The position numbers were made by a program, and so were the translations under genes. The notes under the pieces were generated by a model. That model saw only the letters and a list, made by a program, of their open reading frames with translations, was not told where the DNA came from and made no database searches. From assembly GCF_004217175.1 (NCBI RefSeq), contig NZ_SHKI01000003.1, forward strand, positions 248,697 to 312,696: DNA of 64,000 nucleotides, read 5' to 3'. The stretch is from Leucobacter luti (GTDB taxonomy: Bacteria > Actinomycetota > Actinomycetes > Actinomycetales > Microbacteriaceae). Shown piece by piece: positions 42,014 to 50,963 of this stretch (positions within the stretch are counted from its first letter, which is position 1; each line of letters opens with the position of its first letter).

Positions 42014-42592
42014 TCATTGCCCACCACCCCGCAGCCACTCGGCAGCATCGTTCGCCTGCACCGCTGCAATAGCGTTGTTCGTTTCAGCATCAAGCCCAGT
42101 GGAGTACGTGAGGCCGCGCACCAGCACTTCGGCGAGCTTCGCTTCGTCTACCTGCGCCGTTTCCTTGTATCGCCGTTCCCAGAAGTCTCCGCGCTGACGC
42201 TGCGCGTCGAGAAGCTGCTTCAGGCTTTCCAGCTCGCCAATCATCGCGACCCCGGTGCAGTCGTGCGGCTCCCCAGCTTCCTGATGTTCGGCGGCAACTC
42301 CCGCACGTGCAGCGATCACCGCAGGGTCCGACTCGTCATAGCCCAAATCCCGGAAGAGGTTAATCCCGCCGGGCTCCTGTGGGGTGGCACCAGCAGCGGC
42401 CACGAGGGCAGCGAGCGCCCATTTCTTTCGAGCTTCAGCGACCGTGCCGCCGCGCAGTTCCGACCATGTCGGCCAGTGAAGACCGGACGGGGCGATCAGA
42501 CGCTCATGGTTGTAGATCGCCTCAGCCGCGGCTTCGATACGTTCGGGTGTTGGATTAATCATCGTATTTATCGCACCATTCACATTCGCCAC
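42014..42592 (-). CDS. Hypothetical protein (192 aa)
   Basis: The product is helical and Ala/Glu-rich, with a MINPTPERIEAAAEAIYNHE-type N-terminus widespread in actinophage early proteins, and a central coiled-coil-like part (IGELESLKQLLDAQRQRGDF). Role unknown. A MIN start 30 nt downstream is also possible. Confidence 0.55.
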   Translation of the reverse strand: MANVNGAINTMINPTPERIEAAAEAIYNHERLIAPSGLHWPTWSELRGGTVAEARKKWALAALVAAAGATPQEPGGINLFRDLGYDESDPAVIAARAGVAAEHQEAGEPHDCTGVAMIGELESLKQLLDAQRQRGDFWERRYKETAQVDEAKLAEVLVRGLTYSTGLDAETNNAIAAVQANDAAEWLRGGGQ

Positions 42593-42605
42593 AGCTCTCT
42601 CCTTC

Positions 42606-42797
42606 TTAGTGGTCCTCCCATTCGCCGCCGACTTTGAACCAGGGGCCGTCGCTAGCGTTCTGGCACCCGTCTGAGCGTTTGGGAATACTTTTTGGGGCGG
42701 GTTGTTGCTTCGCCATGGTCGCTATCGCCGTCTGCCACATAGCCCGGGTTCCTCTCCGGGCGTTGTCGCGTTGTCGCTGGCCCCTGAATGCGTTCAT
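42606..42797 (-). CDS. Small basic hypothetical protein (63 aa)
   Basis: The start at 42797 overlaps the upstream stop. The product (MNAFRGQRQRDNARRGTRAM...) is strongly basic and ends in a WFKVGGEWEDH tail. No family recognised; nucleic-acid binding is plausible from charge alone. Confidence 0.45.
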   Translation of the reverse strand: MNAFRGQRQRDNARRGTRAMWQTAIATMAKQQPAPKSIPKRSDGCQNASDGPWFKVGGEWEDH

Positions 42798-43153
42798 GCG
42801 TTCTCTCCCTGTACCGGGAGCCACTGGCCAGCCTTGCGGCGGCGCACGACAATTCCAGTGTTCGTCCGAGTTGACTTGTTCCACGCCGCAGCGCGAATCT
42901 CCGCAGCCCGCTTGCTCGACTCAGTAGCACCAACGCCGGGGTCGGCAGTATGCCCGGTGCCGTACTCCCATTCGGGTTCGGGTGCCGCTTCCTGGGGGTG
43001 TGCGGCCAAGTGCCCACGAACGTAAGCCTCTCGCAGCGCGAGGAGCACCCCAGTGGTGGTGTACTCCCCGGCGGGGTACTCGAGTTCGGCTCGTGCTTGT
43101 GCTGCTTGCTGGTCGGCTTCCCGCTCAGTGGCGCTCAGGCTGTTGTTCGTCAT
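42794..43153 (-). CDS. Hypothetical protein (119 aa)
   Basis: The N-terminal half is helical (EREADQQAAQARAELEYPAG). The C-terminal half includes a predicted strand set (TGIVVRRRKAGQWLPV). It is coupled to the gene on each side by 4-nt overlaps. Role unknown. Confidence 0.5.
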   Translation of the reverse strand: MTNNSLSATEREADQQAAQARAELEYPAGEYTTTGVLLALREAYVRGHLAAHPQEAAPEPEWEYGTGHTADPGVGATESSKRAAEIRAAAWNKSTRTNTGIVVRRRKAGQWLPVQGENA

Positions 43154-43368
43154 CGTTTCGTCTCCTTCTGTAGGCTCACTCGTCGGATCTCGCGTTCGAC
43201 GTACCAGGCCGCTTTCTGTAGGTCGGTCAGTTCGTCCGCGCCAGGTTTCGATCCGGCGCGTGCGAGGTACTTCACCGCGTTGCCACGGTTGAACGAGAGG
43301 TGCTCGGTCAGGTCGATCACTTCGACCGGGAACTGTCGGTAATGGTCCGGGTTGATCTGGTCACTCAT
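43150..43368 (-). CDS. DUF3310 protein
   Basis: The 72-residue product shows the DUF3310 pattern: INPDHYRQFPVEVIDLTEHL, then FNRGNAVKYLARAGSK and an ELTDLQKAAWYVEREI helix. This domain is frequent in phage nucleotide-metabolism regions. It directly follows a MazG-like gene with a 4-nt overlap, suggesting a linked role in nucleotide handling. The start at 43368 is chosen by that overlap. Confidence 0.8.
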   Translation of the reverse strand: MSDQINPDHYRQFPVEVIDLTEHLSFNRGNAVKYLARAGSKPGADELTDLQKAAWYVEREIRRVSLQKETKR

Positions 43369-43745
43369 CGCACACCCACCAATGCGTTCAGGTCCGGTGC
43401 CGTCCACCCGGCAGGCTTCAACACCTTCCCGTCCGGGCGACGATGCACCACACCATCCACGAGCTTCGCCATGTTCGCCTCATGGATCGCGTTCACGGCC
43501 GCGTCGAGGTCGTACCCACACTCCAACGCCGCCCCGTACACCAGGTACAGGATGTCGCCGAGCGCATCCAACACTTCTGCCGGGTCTCGTTCCCTGATCG
43601 CGTCCAGCAACTCCGCCACTTCCTCGCTGATGAGTTTGTGGTGCAGTCTGAGTGCCGCGTCGGGGGCGAGGTTCGGGTATGCGGCCACGTGCAGGCCGAA
43701 GTGGTGACGGAACTGCGCCACCATATGAGCATTCTTAGAACGCAT
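43365..43745 (-). CDS. MazG-like nucleotide pyrophosphohydrolase
   Basis: The 126-residue protein has the all-alpha NTP-PPase signature: SEEVAELLDAI (EExxE) followed by VLDALGDILYLVYGAA with D-x-x-D-type metal ligands. Members hydrolyse (d)NTPs or phosphoribosyl-ATP to monophosphate plus pyrophosphate and often clean the pool or counter stress alarmones. It is coupled to the DUF3310 gene. Confidence 0.8.
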   Translation of the reverse strand: MRSKNAHMVAQFRHHFGLHVAAYPNLAPDAALRLHHKLISEEVAELLDAIRERDPAEVLDALGDILYLVYGAALECGYDLDAAVNAIHEANMAKLVDGVVHRRPDGKVLKPAGWTAPDLNALVGVR

Positions 43746-43748
43746 GGA

Positions 43749-45057
43749 TCATTCCTTTCGTTGGGTTACAGTCGTGGCGAGCGCCGCGACTGCTTGCTGT
43801 GTCACGACACCGTTTCCGAGCATCTTGAGCTGCTGAGTGCGAGACAGCCCCAACACGGGATCGGTCACCCACCCTTCAGGGAGGCCCATGAGCCATTCCA
43901 CGAACGCCGCCGAGAGCCGCCGGCCACCCTTCGGACCAAGCTCAGTCGGATCGGGTGCAGGCCTGCCGAGCACGGCCTCCCAGCGTTCTATAGCGGCCGC
44001 GTATGGCCCCCATTCCGCGTTCTCCGGGAGTTCGATGCTGCCCTGTTCGCGGTAGTCGTCGCTGCGTTCCCCGCCAAAGCCGTAAGCGATCTCTGTAGCT
44101 GAGCCGCCACGAGTCGCACGGGGCGTTGGGAGCATCGCGTTCGGTGACGTATGCGCGAGCCGTGTCATCAAGTGAGTGGACTTCTCCGGCGGGCGCCCAG
44201 ACGTTCGGGGCATCCCGAAGTCAGCGTCACCAGCCTTCGGCGTCGGCAGAAGCGATACTGCGGTTCGGAGATCATCTCCCCCATCGCCGTGAGCGCCGGC
44301 ACCGTTTGCCTCATTAGAGAGCGGCGTGGGCAGCAGCTTCCCGCCTGTCTCGAGTAGCCCGTTCTCTACGATGATCGCGAGATCAGTGACCACCTCACGT
44401 CCTGGCTTCTTGCGCAGGTGATCATCAGGCGAGTTCCCCGACGGCTGAGCCACCGGTGACGGCAGCAGTTTCCCGCCGAGTTGCGAGAACAAAGACCCTG
44501 AATCGTCCGTGAGGGGCGCCGACATCTGATGCTCGTATGCCACACCATTCCGCATCGAACCCGAGATCGTGAAGGTCCCCGAGTACACGTCCGAGCGCTG
44601 TGAGATTACGTCCACTTGGTCCGTCTCCCACACATCCCTCGCACTGTTCCAGGTAGCAATGCGCCGCATGAATGTCCTCCTCGCTGGTCGCTGTGGCTGA
44701 GTATGCGCCTCTCACGTTTTCCCACACCACGTATTTCGGTTTGAGTTGCGCGATCGCTTCGCGCATGTTGACCCACAAATTGGAGCGGGTGCCGTCGGTC
44801 ATGCCTGCACGCCGCCCAGCAGCGCTGAGGTCTTGGCAGGGTGAGCCGCCGTCGATGATGTCCACCGGTGGGACGGTCGACCAGTCCACTTTCGTGATGT
44901 CGCCAAGGTTCGGGACACCTGGCCAGTGATGCTCGAGCACTTTGGAGGGTGCGTCCTCGAACTCGCAATGCCACGCGATCTCAGCATCAAAGATCCGCTC
45001 AACGGCGAGACTCAGCCCGCCGTAACCAGAGAACAGAGAGCCTACTTTCAGCGCCAC
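43749..45057 (-). pseudogene. Cytosine-5 DNA methyltransferase split by a frameshift
   Basis: The first frame (GTG at 45057, GGAGG upstream, to stop at 44425) has motif I (LKVGSLFSGYGG), motif IV (GGSPCQDLS, with the catalytic Cys), motif VI (WENVRG) and motif VIII (GAPHGRFRVF). The second frame, open to 43749, has a target-recognition-like part with repeated LLPTP units and motif X (KMLGNGVVTQQAV). The two join only if one base is skipped between about 44425 and 44530. I see no known shift signal. Without fusion the enzyme lacks motif X and is probably inactive. Confidence 0.75.
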
Positions 45058-45079
45058 CAAGGCGACCTCCAAACTTGGA

Positions 45080-45085
45080 TAGAGT
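45080..45085 (+). promoter_or_regulatory. Leaderless -10 box
   Basis: TAGAGT lies 7 nt before the ATG at 45093, in the short space between two divergent genes. Confidence 0.45.
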
Positions 45086-45092
45086 GCGAGAC

Positions 45093-45659
45093 ATGAAAAG
45101 TGCTGCAATGACGCCGCTCCTGGCGGCTTCTACGCCTGACGAGCAACTAGTTTTAGTTACGGGCGTTTCGATACTGGCTACGGCTCTGCTTGGCCTTCTG
45201 GCCTGGCTGAACGGTCATCGTGCAACAGTCATCGCAGAAGATGCGATTCGAAGGGACCAAACACACAGGGACGCGGAACTCGCGCTTAGAAGCCAGGCAG
45301 AACGAGATAGCGTCGCTCTAGCCGTACTGGAAGCATTTGCTTCAATCGAAGCAGTCAGAACAGGCACCCCACCGACTTATGTAGACGCCCAATCGGCCCT
45401 TGAACGGGAACGGTCCAATCTCGTATCTAGAGCGAATGCAAAGATCAGCCTGTATACAGCGAATACCGACGAAGCGCTGTTACTTGATTGGTTCGAAGTA
45501 ACGATCAGCCGGATAGATTCCAATGATCGCTTCGATGACGACTCCATCCCAATGAGGCGGAACGCATTCATGTCCCAGATGCTGGCGTCCAAGGAAGGTA
45601 TCTCAAGTTGGGCCCGCCGAGAGATCTCAGCCAAAGCTCTGTGCGGCATAAAATCGTGA
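45093..45659 (+). CDS. Membrane-anchored moron protein with a long cytoplasmic part (188 aa)
   Basis: A single transmembrane helix (VLVTGVSILATALLGLLAWL, about residues 19-38) is followed by a helical, charged domain (AIRRDQTHRDAELALRSQAE) of about 150 residues. GC is lower than in the adjacent genes. It is alone on the plus strand, divergent from the methyltransferase, with a -10 box 7 nt before the ATG. No known family; the form suits an abortive-infection or exclusion factor, which is inference. Confidence 0.6.
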   Translation: MKSAAMTPLLAASTPDEQLVLVTGVSILATALLGLLAWLNGHRATVIAEDAIRRDQTHRDAELALRSQAERDSVALAVLEAFASIEAVRTGTPPTYVDAQSALERERSNLVSRANAKISLYTANTDEALLLDWFEVTISRIDSNDRFDDDSIPMRRNAFMSQMLASKEGISSWARREISAKALCGIKS

Positions 45660-45692
45660 GGGGCCAGCGCTAGGCCGGCCCCGGATATGCGA

Positions 45693-45714
45693 AAGCCCCG
45701 TGTGTGCGGGGCTT
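45693..45714. terminator. Bidirectional hairpin
   Basis: AAGCCCCG/CGGGGCTT with a 6-nt loop lies between the moron gene and the SSB gene, which converge. Confidence 0.65.
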
Positions 45715-45767
45715 AGAGAGTTGGGCAGGAACCGGGTTTGTGGTCGGTCCTGCGTAGAGATGTGTGC

Positions 45768-46256
45768 CTAGAAAGGCTGTTCGTCGTCGAATCCGCCGAA
45801 CCCCTGTGCGCCCGTCTGTGGCGTGTTCACGGGTGGTTGCGCCCATTCACTCTGCCCCTGGGGTGAACCGCCCCCAAAGCCGACCTGGTGGCCCTGCGCG
45901 GGCTTACGGAGCACGACCGCGCACTTCGGCCAGAGCACCTCAAGCTGCCCGCGAGCCTCACCGCCCTTGTCGATGTACGCCACCACTCGCCCTCGTCCAC
46001 GCAGCGTCACGAGCGTGCCCTTCGACAGCTGTGAAGCGAACGCGGTGGCTTCGTCTTCCCAGAACGTGGCCCGGATCCAGGACACGATGTCGTTGCCGGC
46101 CTGGTCCTTCGCGTTCTCCCACTGCCCGGACTGCTGGTTCTTTCGGCGTTCGTTGTGCGCGACCGACACCTGCAGGTACGGCTTTCCCGCCTGCGTGGTG
46201 CCCTGCACGGGGTCTGTCGCGATGAACCCTTCGACGTCGACGTTCAATTCACTCAT
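45768..46256 (-). CDS. ssb: Single-stranded DNA-binding protein
   Basis: The 162-residue protein has the SSB OB-fold (ELNVDVEGFIATDPVQGTTQ, then SWIRATFWEDEA and LVTLRGRGRVV) and a Gly/Gln/Pro-rich linker ending in an acidic tip, DDEQPF, that in SSBs contacts partner proteins. It would coat phage ssDNA in replication and RecT recombination. The ATG overlaps the previous stop (ATGA). Confidence 0.88.
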   Translation of the reverse strand: MSELNVDVEGFIATDPVQGTTQAGKPYLQVSVAHNERRKNQQSGQWENAKDQAGNDIVSWIRATFWEDEATAFASQLSKGTLVTLRGRGRVVAYIDKGGEARGQLEVLWPKCAVVLRKPAQGHQVGFGGGSPQGQSEWAQPPVNTPQTGAQGFGGFDDEQPF

Positions 46257-46339
46257 TCGTTTTCCTCCTCGTTGTTGAGCCGTTCGACCAGCTCGTGTAT
46301 GTGGTCCGGCCGGAATGGTGGCCGGGTTTCCCCAGTCAT
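46253..46339 (-). CDS. Tiny coupled protein (28 aa)
   Basis: The frame MTGETRPPFRPDHIHELVER is framed by ATGA overlaps at both ends (with the genes at 46336 and 46256), which argues that it is translated. It may act mainly to couple translation. Confidence 0.5.
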   Translation of the reverse strand: MTGETRPPFRPDHIHELVERLNNEEENE

Positions 46340-46680
46340 GCGGACTTCCTCTCTCGTTTCGCGGTCGACGCTGCGGCCCGCTCGTTGAGGATGTCGCGGA
46401 GCTCCGCAACCCGACGCTTCTCGGTCAAGTACGCCTGCCCGTTCACCGCTGCCTCATGGTTGGCCGCGGCAAGGAACCCGCGCATCCGGTCCGTCTTCGC
46501 CCGTTCTTCCCGCAGGAGGTCCGCGCACAGCACCGCGACCGCTTGGGGACCGTCGACGCCGAACCGGGACGCAACCTGCGCATACACAGACGTGATCGCT
46601 TCCGGGTCGCCCACCTCGACAGCGTTCACGAACTGCACGATCATCGGACGCGCCAACATCACCTCACGATCACCAATCAC
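46336..46680 (-). CDS. Hypothetical replication-region protein (114 aa)
   Basis: The product is helical (FVNAVEVGDPEAITSVYAQV, VLCADLLREERAKTDRMRGF) with a basic end. It lies between the helicase-loader-like gene and SSB, overlapping by 4 nt at each end, so it probably helps replication; there is no family evidence. Confidence 0.5.
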   Translation of the reverse strand: MIGDREVMLARPMIVQFVNAVEVGDPEAITSVYAQVASRFGVDGPQAVAVLCADLLREERAKTDRMRGFLAAANHEAAVNGQAYLTEKRRVAELRDILNERAAASTAKRERKSA

Positions 46681-47150
46681 ACTCGCCTCCCAACGTCGAG
46701 CCGCAGCCGCTTACCGTCCTCGGCCGCAGCGATCTCCCGATTCAGCTGCTCACGCTCTGCCGACTGATCTGCCCGCCAAGCGTCAAGACGCGCAACCACC
46801 TCAGAAGGCAGCTGCTTCGACTCATGCCAATCACGCGGCACCAGACCAAACCGGCGAGCCATCCGCACATCACGCGCCAACTCCACCGGAGCCTGCGCCT
46901 TCCCCGCCAACTGCTCCCACGTCGAGATCAGATCACCGATCTGCATCGATCTCCCCACCCGCGCGTAGTAATGCCCGATCGAGCATTGAGCCTGATCGAA
47001 CGTCATCTCCGGAGCTTCGGTGAGGATCGCGTACATCCACAACTGCACCCGCTCGCTCGTCATCCGCTCAGCCGTCATGTACTGGTCACCGGCAGCAGCG
47101 AGTGCCACCACTTCCCCGATCTGGGCCGCGGTCATCGCTGGACGGTTCAT
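46677..47150 (-). CDS. Helicase-loader-like (G39P-type) replication protein
   Basis: The N-terminal half shows the pattern of phage helicase loaders and inhibitors: MTAAQIGEVVALAAAGDQYM, V-x-W, then DQAQCSIGHYYARVGRSMQI. A charged helical C-terminal part follows (SEVVARLDAWRADQSAERE). It directly follows the Rep-like gene, with a 4-nt overlap. The function is inferred from pattern and neighbours. Confidence 0.5.
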   Translation of the reverse strand: MNRPAMTAAQIGEVVALAAAGDQYMTAERMTSERVQLWMYAILTEAPEMTFDQAQCSIGHYYARVGRSMQIGDLISTWEQLAGKAQAPVELARDVRMARRFGLVPRDWHESKQLPSEVVARLDAWRADQSAEREQLNREIAAAEDGKRLRLDVGRRV

Positions 47151-47937
47151 GATTCGATCTCCTTCCCACCGAAGCTCATGTCGGCTGCGAGAGCGCGAGC
47201 CTTCTCGACAGCGCTCATCCGCTGGGCAGGCTGGAACCCCTTCTGCCCCGATGCCTGACGTTGCTGCGCCATCTCGGCGCCCTTCTTCAGCCAGTTCGTG
47301 AAAGCGGTGTTCCAGTTCTTCATTCGTCGCTGCTTCTCGGCCGCATGCTTCCTGAACCGCGCTAGCTGGTACTCCGGGTCCAGGCCCAACGACTTCGCAT
47401 AATCGAAGTGTCTCTGGCCCGGGTTCCAGTCCGGAGAGAGCAGTTCACCTTCCGCGTTCGACCCGTTCGGGTCGGACAAAAGAAGTCCCTGTTCCTCTGC
47501 TCCCTGATCCCCTGTTCCCTGCTCCCTGTTCCCTGTTCCAGGCGCGAGGATCTCCGGAGACTCTCGCGAGACACTCCGGACTGCCGCTAGTTCCGCATCA
47601 TGACGCGGAAGTCGCTCCTTCCCCGGCTTATCAATGCGCTGATGGTCCTTCCACCGGCAAACCTCGAAATAATCGCGATCCGCGACGGTGTATCGAACGA
47701 TCTGACCACCTTCGGACAGCCTCGCGAGGCCTCGCGACACTCTCGCGAATGTCTCGCTAGGGTCTCGCTCAATGTCATCCGCAAACAGATCAGCCGCGAT
47801 CATCGGAACCCGATCCTCACCCACCCCGTTGTCGTCCACATAGACCACAACCCGATGAACAACAACCGGTCCTCAATAGCCAACCGTGAGACATCCTGCG
47901 ACCGCCAAAACTCCGGCTTGATACTCCGAATCCGCAC
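47147..47937 (-). pseudogene. Replication initiator-like protein broken by a 1-nt deletion
   Basis: A GTG start at 47937 has AAGGAGGTGGAGG before it and gives VRIRSIKPEFWRSQDVSRL... up to LLFIGLWS, the conserved opening of many phage replication initiators. The frame is then lost. The expected YVDDNGVGEDRVP continues in another frame from 47842 to 47147, with a winged-helix-like domain, a disordered linker (GTGNREQGTGDQGAEEQ) and a helical end with NWNTAFTNWLKKGAEM. One base is missing at about 47842/47843. A GTG further on could give a truncated product of 233 aa. Confidence 0.75.
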
Positions 47938-47954
47938 CCTCCACCTCCTTCCTT

Positions 47955-48338
47955 CTAGTACGGGTGCGGGTCGATCTCCACCCGTGTCCCGTCATCGTTC
48001 AGATAAAACCAACGCCCACCCGGATACCGAACAGGCGTTGACAGAGCGCGCTCAGCGGTCTTCTGATGAGTGGAATCACCACGCACCCGAACACCCCGCG
48101 CTTCAAGCTCGGCACGATCAGCACCAGACTCTTTGAAGCCGTTGCAGACACGGCACGCAGCGATCAGGTTCGACGGCTGATCCAGCACCCCCGACTTCGC
48201 ACCACCATGCCCACGATTCGCACGATGGTCCGCATCCGTCGCTACCTTCTGGCAGATCTGATCGAACGCGAGAACACAAAGGCCGCCATCACGGAGAATG
48301 ACAGCGGCCTTGGTCCTCGGCTTGATGCCCTTACTCAT
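47955..48338 (-). CDS. HNH endonuclease in the replication module
   Basis: The 127-residue protein has a zinc and HNH core: DADHRANRGHGGAKSG, then NLIAACRVCNGFKES. The C-terminal tail (YPGGRWFYLNDDGTRVEIDP) is a common add-on. It lies just upstream of the Rep-like gene. It may be a homing nuclease or a replication-associated enzyme. Confidence 0.75.
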   Translation of the reverse strand: MSKGIKPRTKAAVILRDGGLCVLAFDQICQKVATDADHRANRGHGGAKSGVLDQPSNLIAACRVCNGFKESGADRAELEARGVRVRGDSTHQKTAERALSTPVRYPGGRWFYLNDDGTRVEIDPHPY

Positions 48339-48588
48339 CTATTGGTCCCCGCACCCAACCAGGGAAAAGGTCAGAGCACCACTTGGCCACGCCCTCCATG
48401 CCTGCTTCTGGCCCGTAGTAGGAGAGCCCGTCTGGCACCGTGACCACCCACCAGAACTCGTGACGTTTGCGGCACACGAAGCACCACTTATCGCCCTGCG
48501 ATTCCCTGCTGTGTTCCTTCATGCTGGTGCCGCAGATCGCGACCCCGCCAGCTTGGGCACACCAGTCAGCACTGGCCTGCACGCTCAT
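48331..48588 (-). CDS. Cys/Trp-rich hypothetical protein (85 aa)
   Basis: The product has several Cys and Trp residues (DWCAQAGGVAICGTSMKEH, DKWCFVCRKRHEFWW), possibly binding zinc. It overlaps the HNH gene start by 8 nt and the upstream stop by 4 nt. No family recognised. Confidence 0.5.
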   Translation of the reverse strand: MSVQASADWCAQAGGVAICGTSMKEHSRESQGDKWCFVCRKRHEFWWVVTVPDGLSYYGPEAGMEGVAKWCSDLFPGWVRGPIDE

Positions 48589-48875
48589 AGCCCCAACGCC
48601 TCACGGACCTCAGGACGGAGTGCGCAGCTCATGACGTCGCCAACGTTGCCGTACTCAACTTCGTAGATGTCGTATCTGGCTTCCCCACCACCCGGGAGTT
48701 GCACGGGCTGCGCGAGCGCGATCAGGTTGGCGATGCGCTGCTGCTCCACCAGGGCAAGCGTGGCATGTACCTGCGCTTCCGCCTGGCTGAGATGAGCCTC
48801 AGCAGAAGATTCGGTCGTGCGTGCGTAGCTGATGCAGTTGCGTGCTTCTGCTGCGTGGTCGATACGGTCACTCAT
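48585..48875 (-). CDS. Hypothetical early protein (96 aa)
   Basis: GGAGGCACC precedes the ATG at 48875. The N-terminal 50 residues form one helix (EARNCISYARTTESSAEAHL...), followed by a short beta end. It belongs to the recombination-replication run. Function unknown. Confidence 0.55.
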   Translation of the reverse strand: MSDRIDHAAEARNCISYARTTESSAEAHLSQAEAQVHATLALVEQQRIANLIALAQPVQLPGGGEARYDIYEVEYGNVGDVMSCALRPEVREALGL

Positions 48876-48971
48876 GGTGCCTCCATTACTGGTTGTGTGG
48901 TGCATGCGCACCGATGAGAAAGGCCCGGGACAACGCCCGAGCCATGACAGTTACTGCACGACGGCAGCGGA

Positions 48972-49754
48972 TCAAACAGGGACCCCATCTGGCACCACCT
49001 CCGCGTCAACCACGTCGTGCTGGATGGTGAGGTCCTCAATGCCGTCAACCTTGCGCACAGTCGCCTGGTCAGCGTCGGCCGCGAGGGCAAGCGGCGCAGC
49101 CTCGACGGATTTCGGGAGTAGCTTCTGCAAGACCCGCACCCCCGTCTTCTTGAACATCTCGCCCTCGTCGCTCCCCCACGGGGTCTTCTCCCAATAGCGG
49201 GGACGATGCCGGCTACGGATCGTGTCGGCATCCAGGAACACGTACTGAGACTCGTCAAAGCCCTTCAGTTTCACGTATGCGATCACGCCGACCACCGGCC
49301 CTCGGTCACCGCGCGACTTCTTGAAGTCGTAGAACTCGCCACGCTCTGAGTTGGCGCCCTCATCGAAATAGTCCTTCTCGTAGATCAGGAACGCCCCCAC
49401 CTTCGAGTACAGGCCCGTGTTCATGATGAGCTGCACGTATCCGCCGAACCCGATGATCGGCAGCACCTCGAGCTTGTCGCCACGCTTCCTCGGGGTCAGG
49501 TGGAACTGTGCGAGCGGCCCACCGACAGGGAGCTTGAGTTGGGCCGCGAGGAACAAGGAGCCAAACAGGGTCTGCAAGTCTGCCTGCCCCAGCTGAGGCG
49601 TCTGCTTGATCGCGGTCAACGCATCCTGCGAGAACTTCGCCGCGTCCATCGACTTACCAAGTGCCCGTTGAAACTGCGGCTCATACTCCGTCAGATAATC
49701 CTCAACGGTCTTACTCTTCTTCACCGCAACAGCAGCCTGACTGAGGTCGCTCAC
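48972..49754 (-). CDS. recT: RecT-family single-strand annealing protein
   Basis: The 260-residue protein has the RecT core: LFLAAQLKLPVGGPLAQFHL, VLPIIGFGGYVQLIMNTGLY, and ADTIRSRHRPRYWEKTPWG. RecT proteins pair complementary ssDNA ends made by the partner exonuclease. The gene directly follows that exonuclease gene with a 4-nt overlap, forming a two-component recombination pair. Confidence 0.9.
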   Translation of the reverse strand: MSDLSQAAVAVKKSKTVEDYLTEYEPQFQRALGKSMDAAKFSQDALTAIKQTPQLGQADLQTLFGSLFLAAQLKLPVGGPLAQFHLTPRKRGDKLEVLPIIGFGGYVQLIMNTGLYSKVGAFLIYEKDYFDEGANSERGEFYDFKKSRGDRGPVVGVIAYVKLKGFDESQYVFLDADTIRSRHRPRYWEKTPWGSDEGEMFKKTGVRVLQKLLPKSVEAAPLALAADADQATVRKVDGIEDLTIQHDVVDAEVVPDGVPV

Positions 49755-50689
49755 TTCTTCGTCTCCTTCGGTTTGATGGTGCGCATGACCATGAACGGGG
49801 CACCCTGTGTCGTGTACTCGGCAGCGACATCCGGGCGCTCTTCTCGCAGACGCTTCTGGTCGAACGATGCCCGCCCGGCCTGCCGCTTGTACGTGAGCAG
49901 CTTCTTCCCACCAACCGTGAACACCTCCACGTTGTGGTCAAGCATGAACTGGCCCAGCTCCACCTGGATCTTCTTCGCGTCCTCTTCCGCCTCTTTCGCG
50001 GTGGCGAGCAAGAACGCGCGCTGCTCGATCCGCTGCTGCAGCTCTTCGGGGGCTTCCATCTCGTCGCCCGAGTCGTGCCAAGCCTCCGAGATCTCCGCGA
50101 CCGTCGAAGCCTGCGGCGCTATTCCGGCCTGCAGGTCGACCCAAAACTTCGTGAGCGCCGGGATCATGTGATCCTCGATGAACACGTTGTCCCGCTGCTC
50201 CCAGAACAGCTTGAACTCACGCCCACCGATCCACACCACCACCGCGGCCCTCTGCGTGCCAGCCACGAGCATTTCGGCCTGCACCTGCACCCGCACATCA
50301 GTCGGGATACCTTCATCCCATTTGTGACCCGTGTAGAAGTGGGCCGTCTTGAACTGCCACGTCGTGAACGGATCCGAACTCAGCCGGTCGAACGACGCAT
50401 GCAGGAACGGGTACTCGATCGAACGAGCCATGAACGCGGGCTCGAGAGTCACCTGCACACCGCTGAACTTCTCCACCCACTCCGCAATGATCGGCTCCGA
50501 CGCGTGCCCCACGAACGACAAGAGCGGGTCGAACTCCCGATCGATCCCGCTCTTGCTCTTGTAGATGTCCAGCGCCGTGCTGTACGGGCTGAGCCCCATC
50601 ACTGCCGCAACCTCTGACGCGCCCACCGAAGCTCGGCGTTCATCTAGCCACGCATCCGAGTCCGGCACCACATCGACAACATCAAACAT
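49751..50689 (-). CDS. YqaJ/lambda-exonuclease-type viral recombinase
   Basis: The start at 50689 gives a 312-residue product. The nuclease core is visible: WLDERRASVGASEVAAVMGL, the metal-binding stretch TTWQFKTAHFYTGHKWDEG, and VRVQVQAEMLVAG, the PD-(D/E)XK-type pattern of YqaJ enzymes. The C-terminal part (EELQQRIEQRAFLLATAKEA) is helical. It degrades one strand of linear DNA to give RecT its substrate. Confidence 0.88.
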   Translation of the reverse strand: MFDVVDVVPDSDAWLDERRASVGASEVAAVMGLSPYSTALDIYKSKSGIDREFDPLLSFVGHASEPIIAEWVEKFSGVQVTLEPAFMARSIEYPFLHASFDRLSSDPFTTWQFKTAHFYTGHKWDEGIPTDVRVQVQAEMLVAGTQRAAVVVWIGGREFKLFWEQRDNVFIEDHMIPALTKFWVDLQAGIAPQASTVAEISEAWHDSGDEMEAPEELQQRIEQRAFLLATAKEAEEDAKKIQVELGQFMLDHNVEVFTVGGKKLLTYKRQAGRASFDQKRLREERPDVAAEYTTQGAPFMVMRTIKPKETKK

Positions 50690-50963
50690 CACCGAACACC
50701 TCCCGTTCCTTCTGCATGTCGTGCAAGTAGTCCGCCTCAGCCCACGGATCCCCATACGGTGACTCCGGGAAGTCGTCCTCGTCCTCCACGTACGGGACGA
50801 TCTGCGAAGCCAGGTAGCGACCCCACCACCCGCACGCGCATTCCTTGTTGTGCCCGAACGGGTTATGAGAATGGCGGCACTCGGTGACATGAGTAGGGGC
50901 CGGCACCCCGTAGATGCCAGCCCCCTTTACTGCGCTCCCGATGGGAGGAACTTCGCGCGTCAT
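50682..50963 (-). CDS. Cys/His-containing hypothetical protein (93 aa)
   Basis: Residues ECRHSHNPFGHNKECACGWW look like a small zinc-binding site. An acidic part (YVEDEDDFPESPYGDPWAEA) follows. It overlaps both neighbours in the recombination operon. No family recognised. Confidence 0.5.
   Translation of the reverse strand: MTREVPPIGSAVKGAGIYGVPAPTHVTECRHSHNPFGHNKECACGWWGRYLASQIVPYVEDEDDFPESPYGDPWAEADYLHDMQKEREVFGDV

Noticed and set aside
46824..47258. Long plus-strand frames opposite the replication genes
   Set aside because: Antisense shadows of well-supported, overlapping minus-strand genes.
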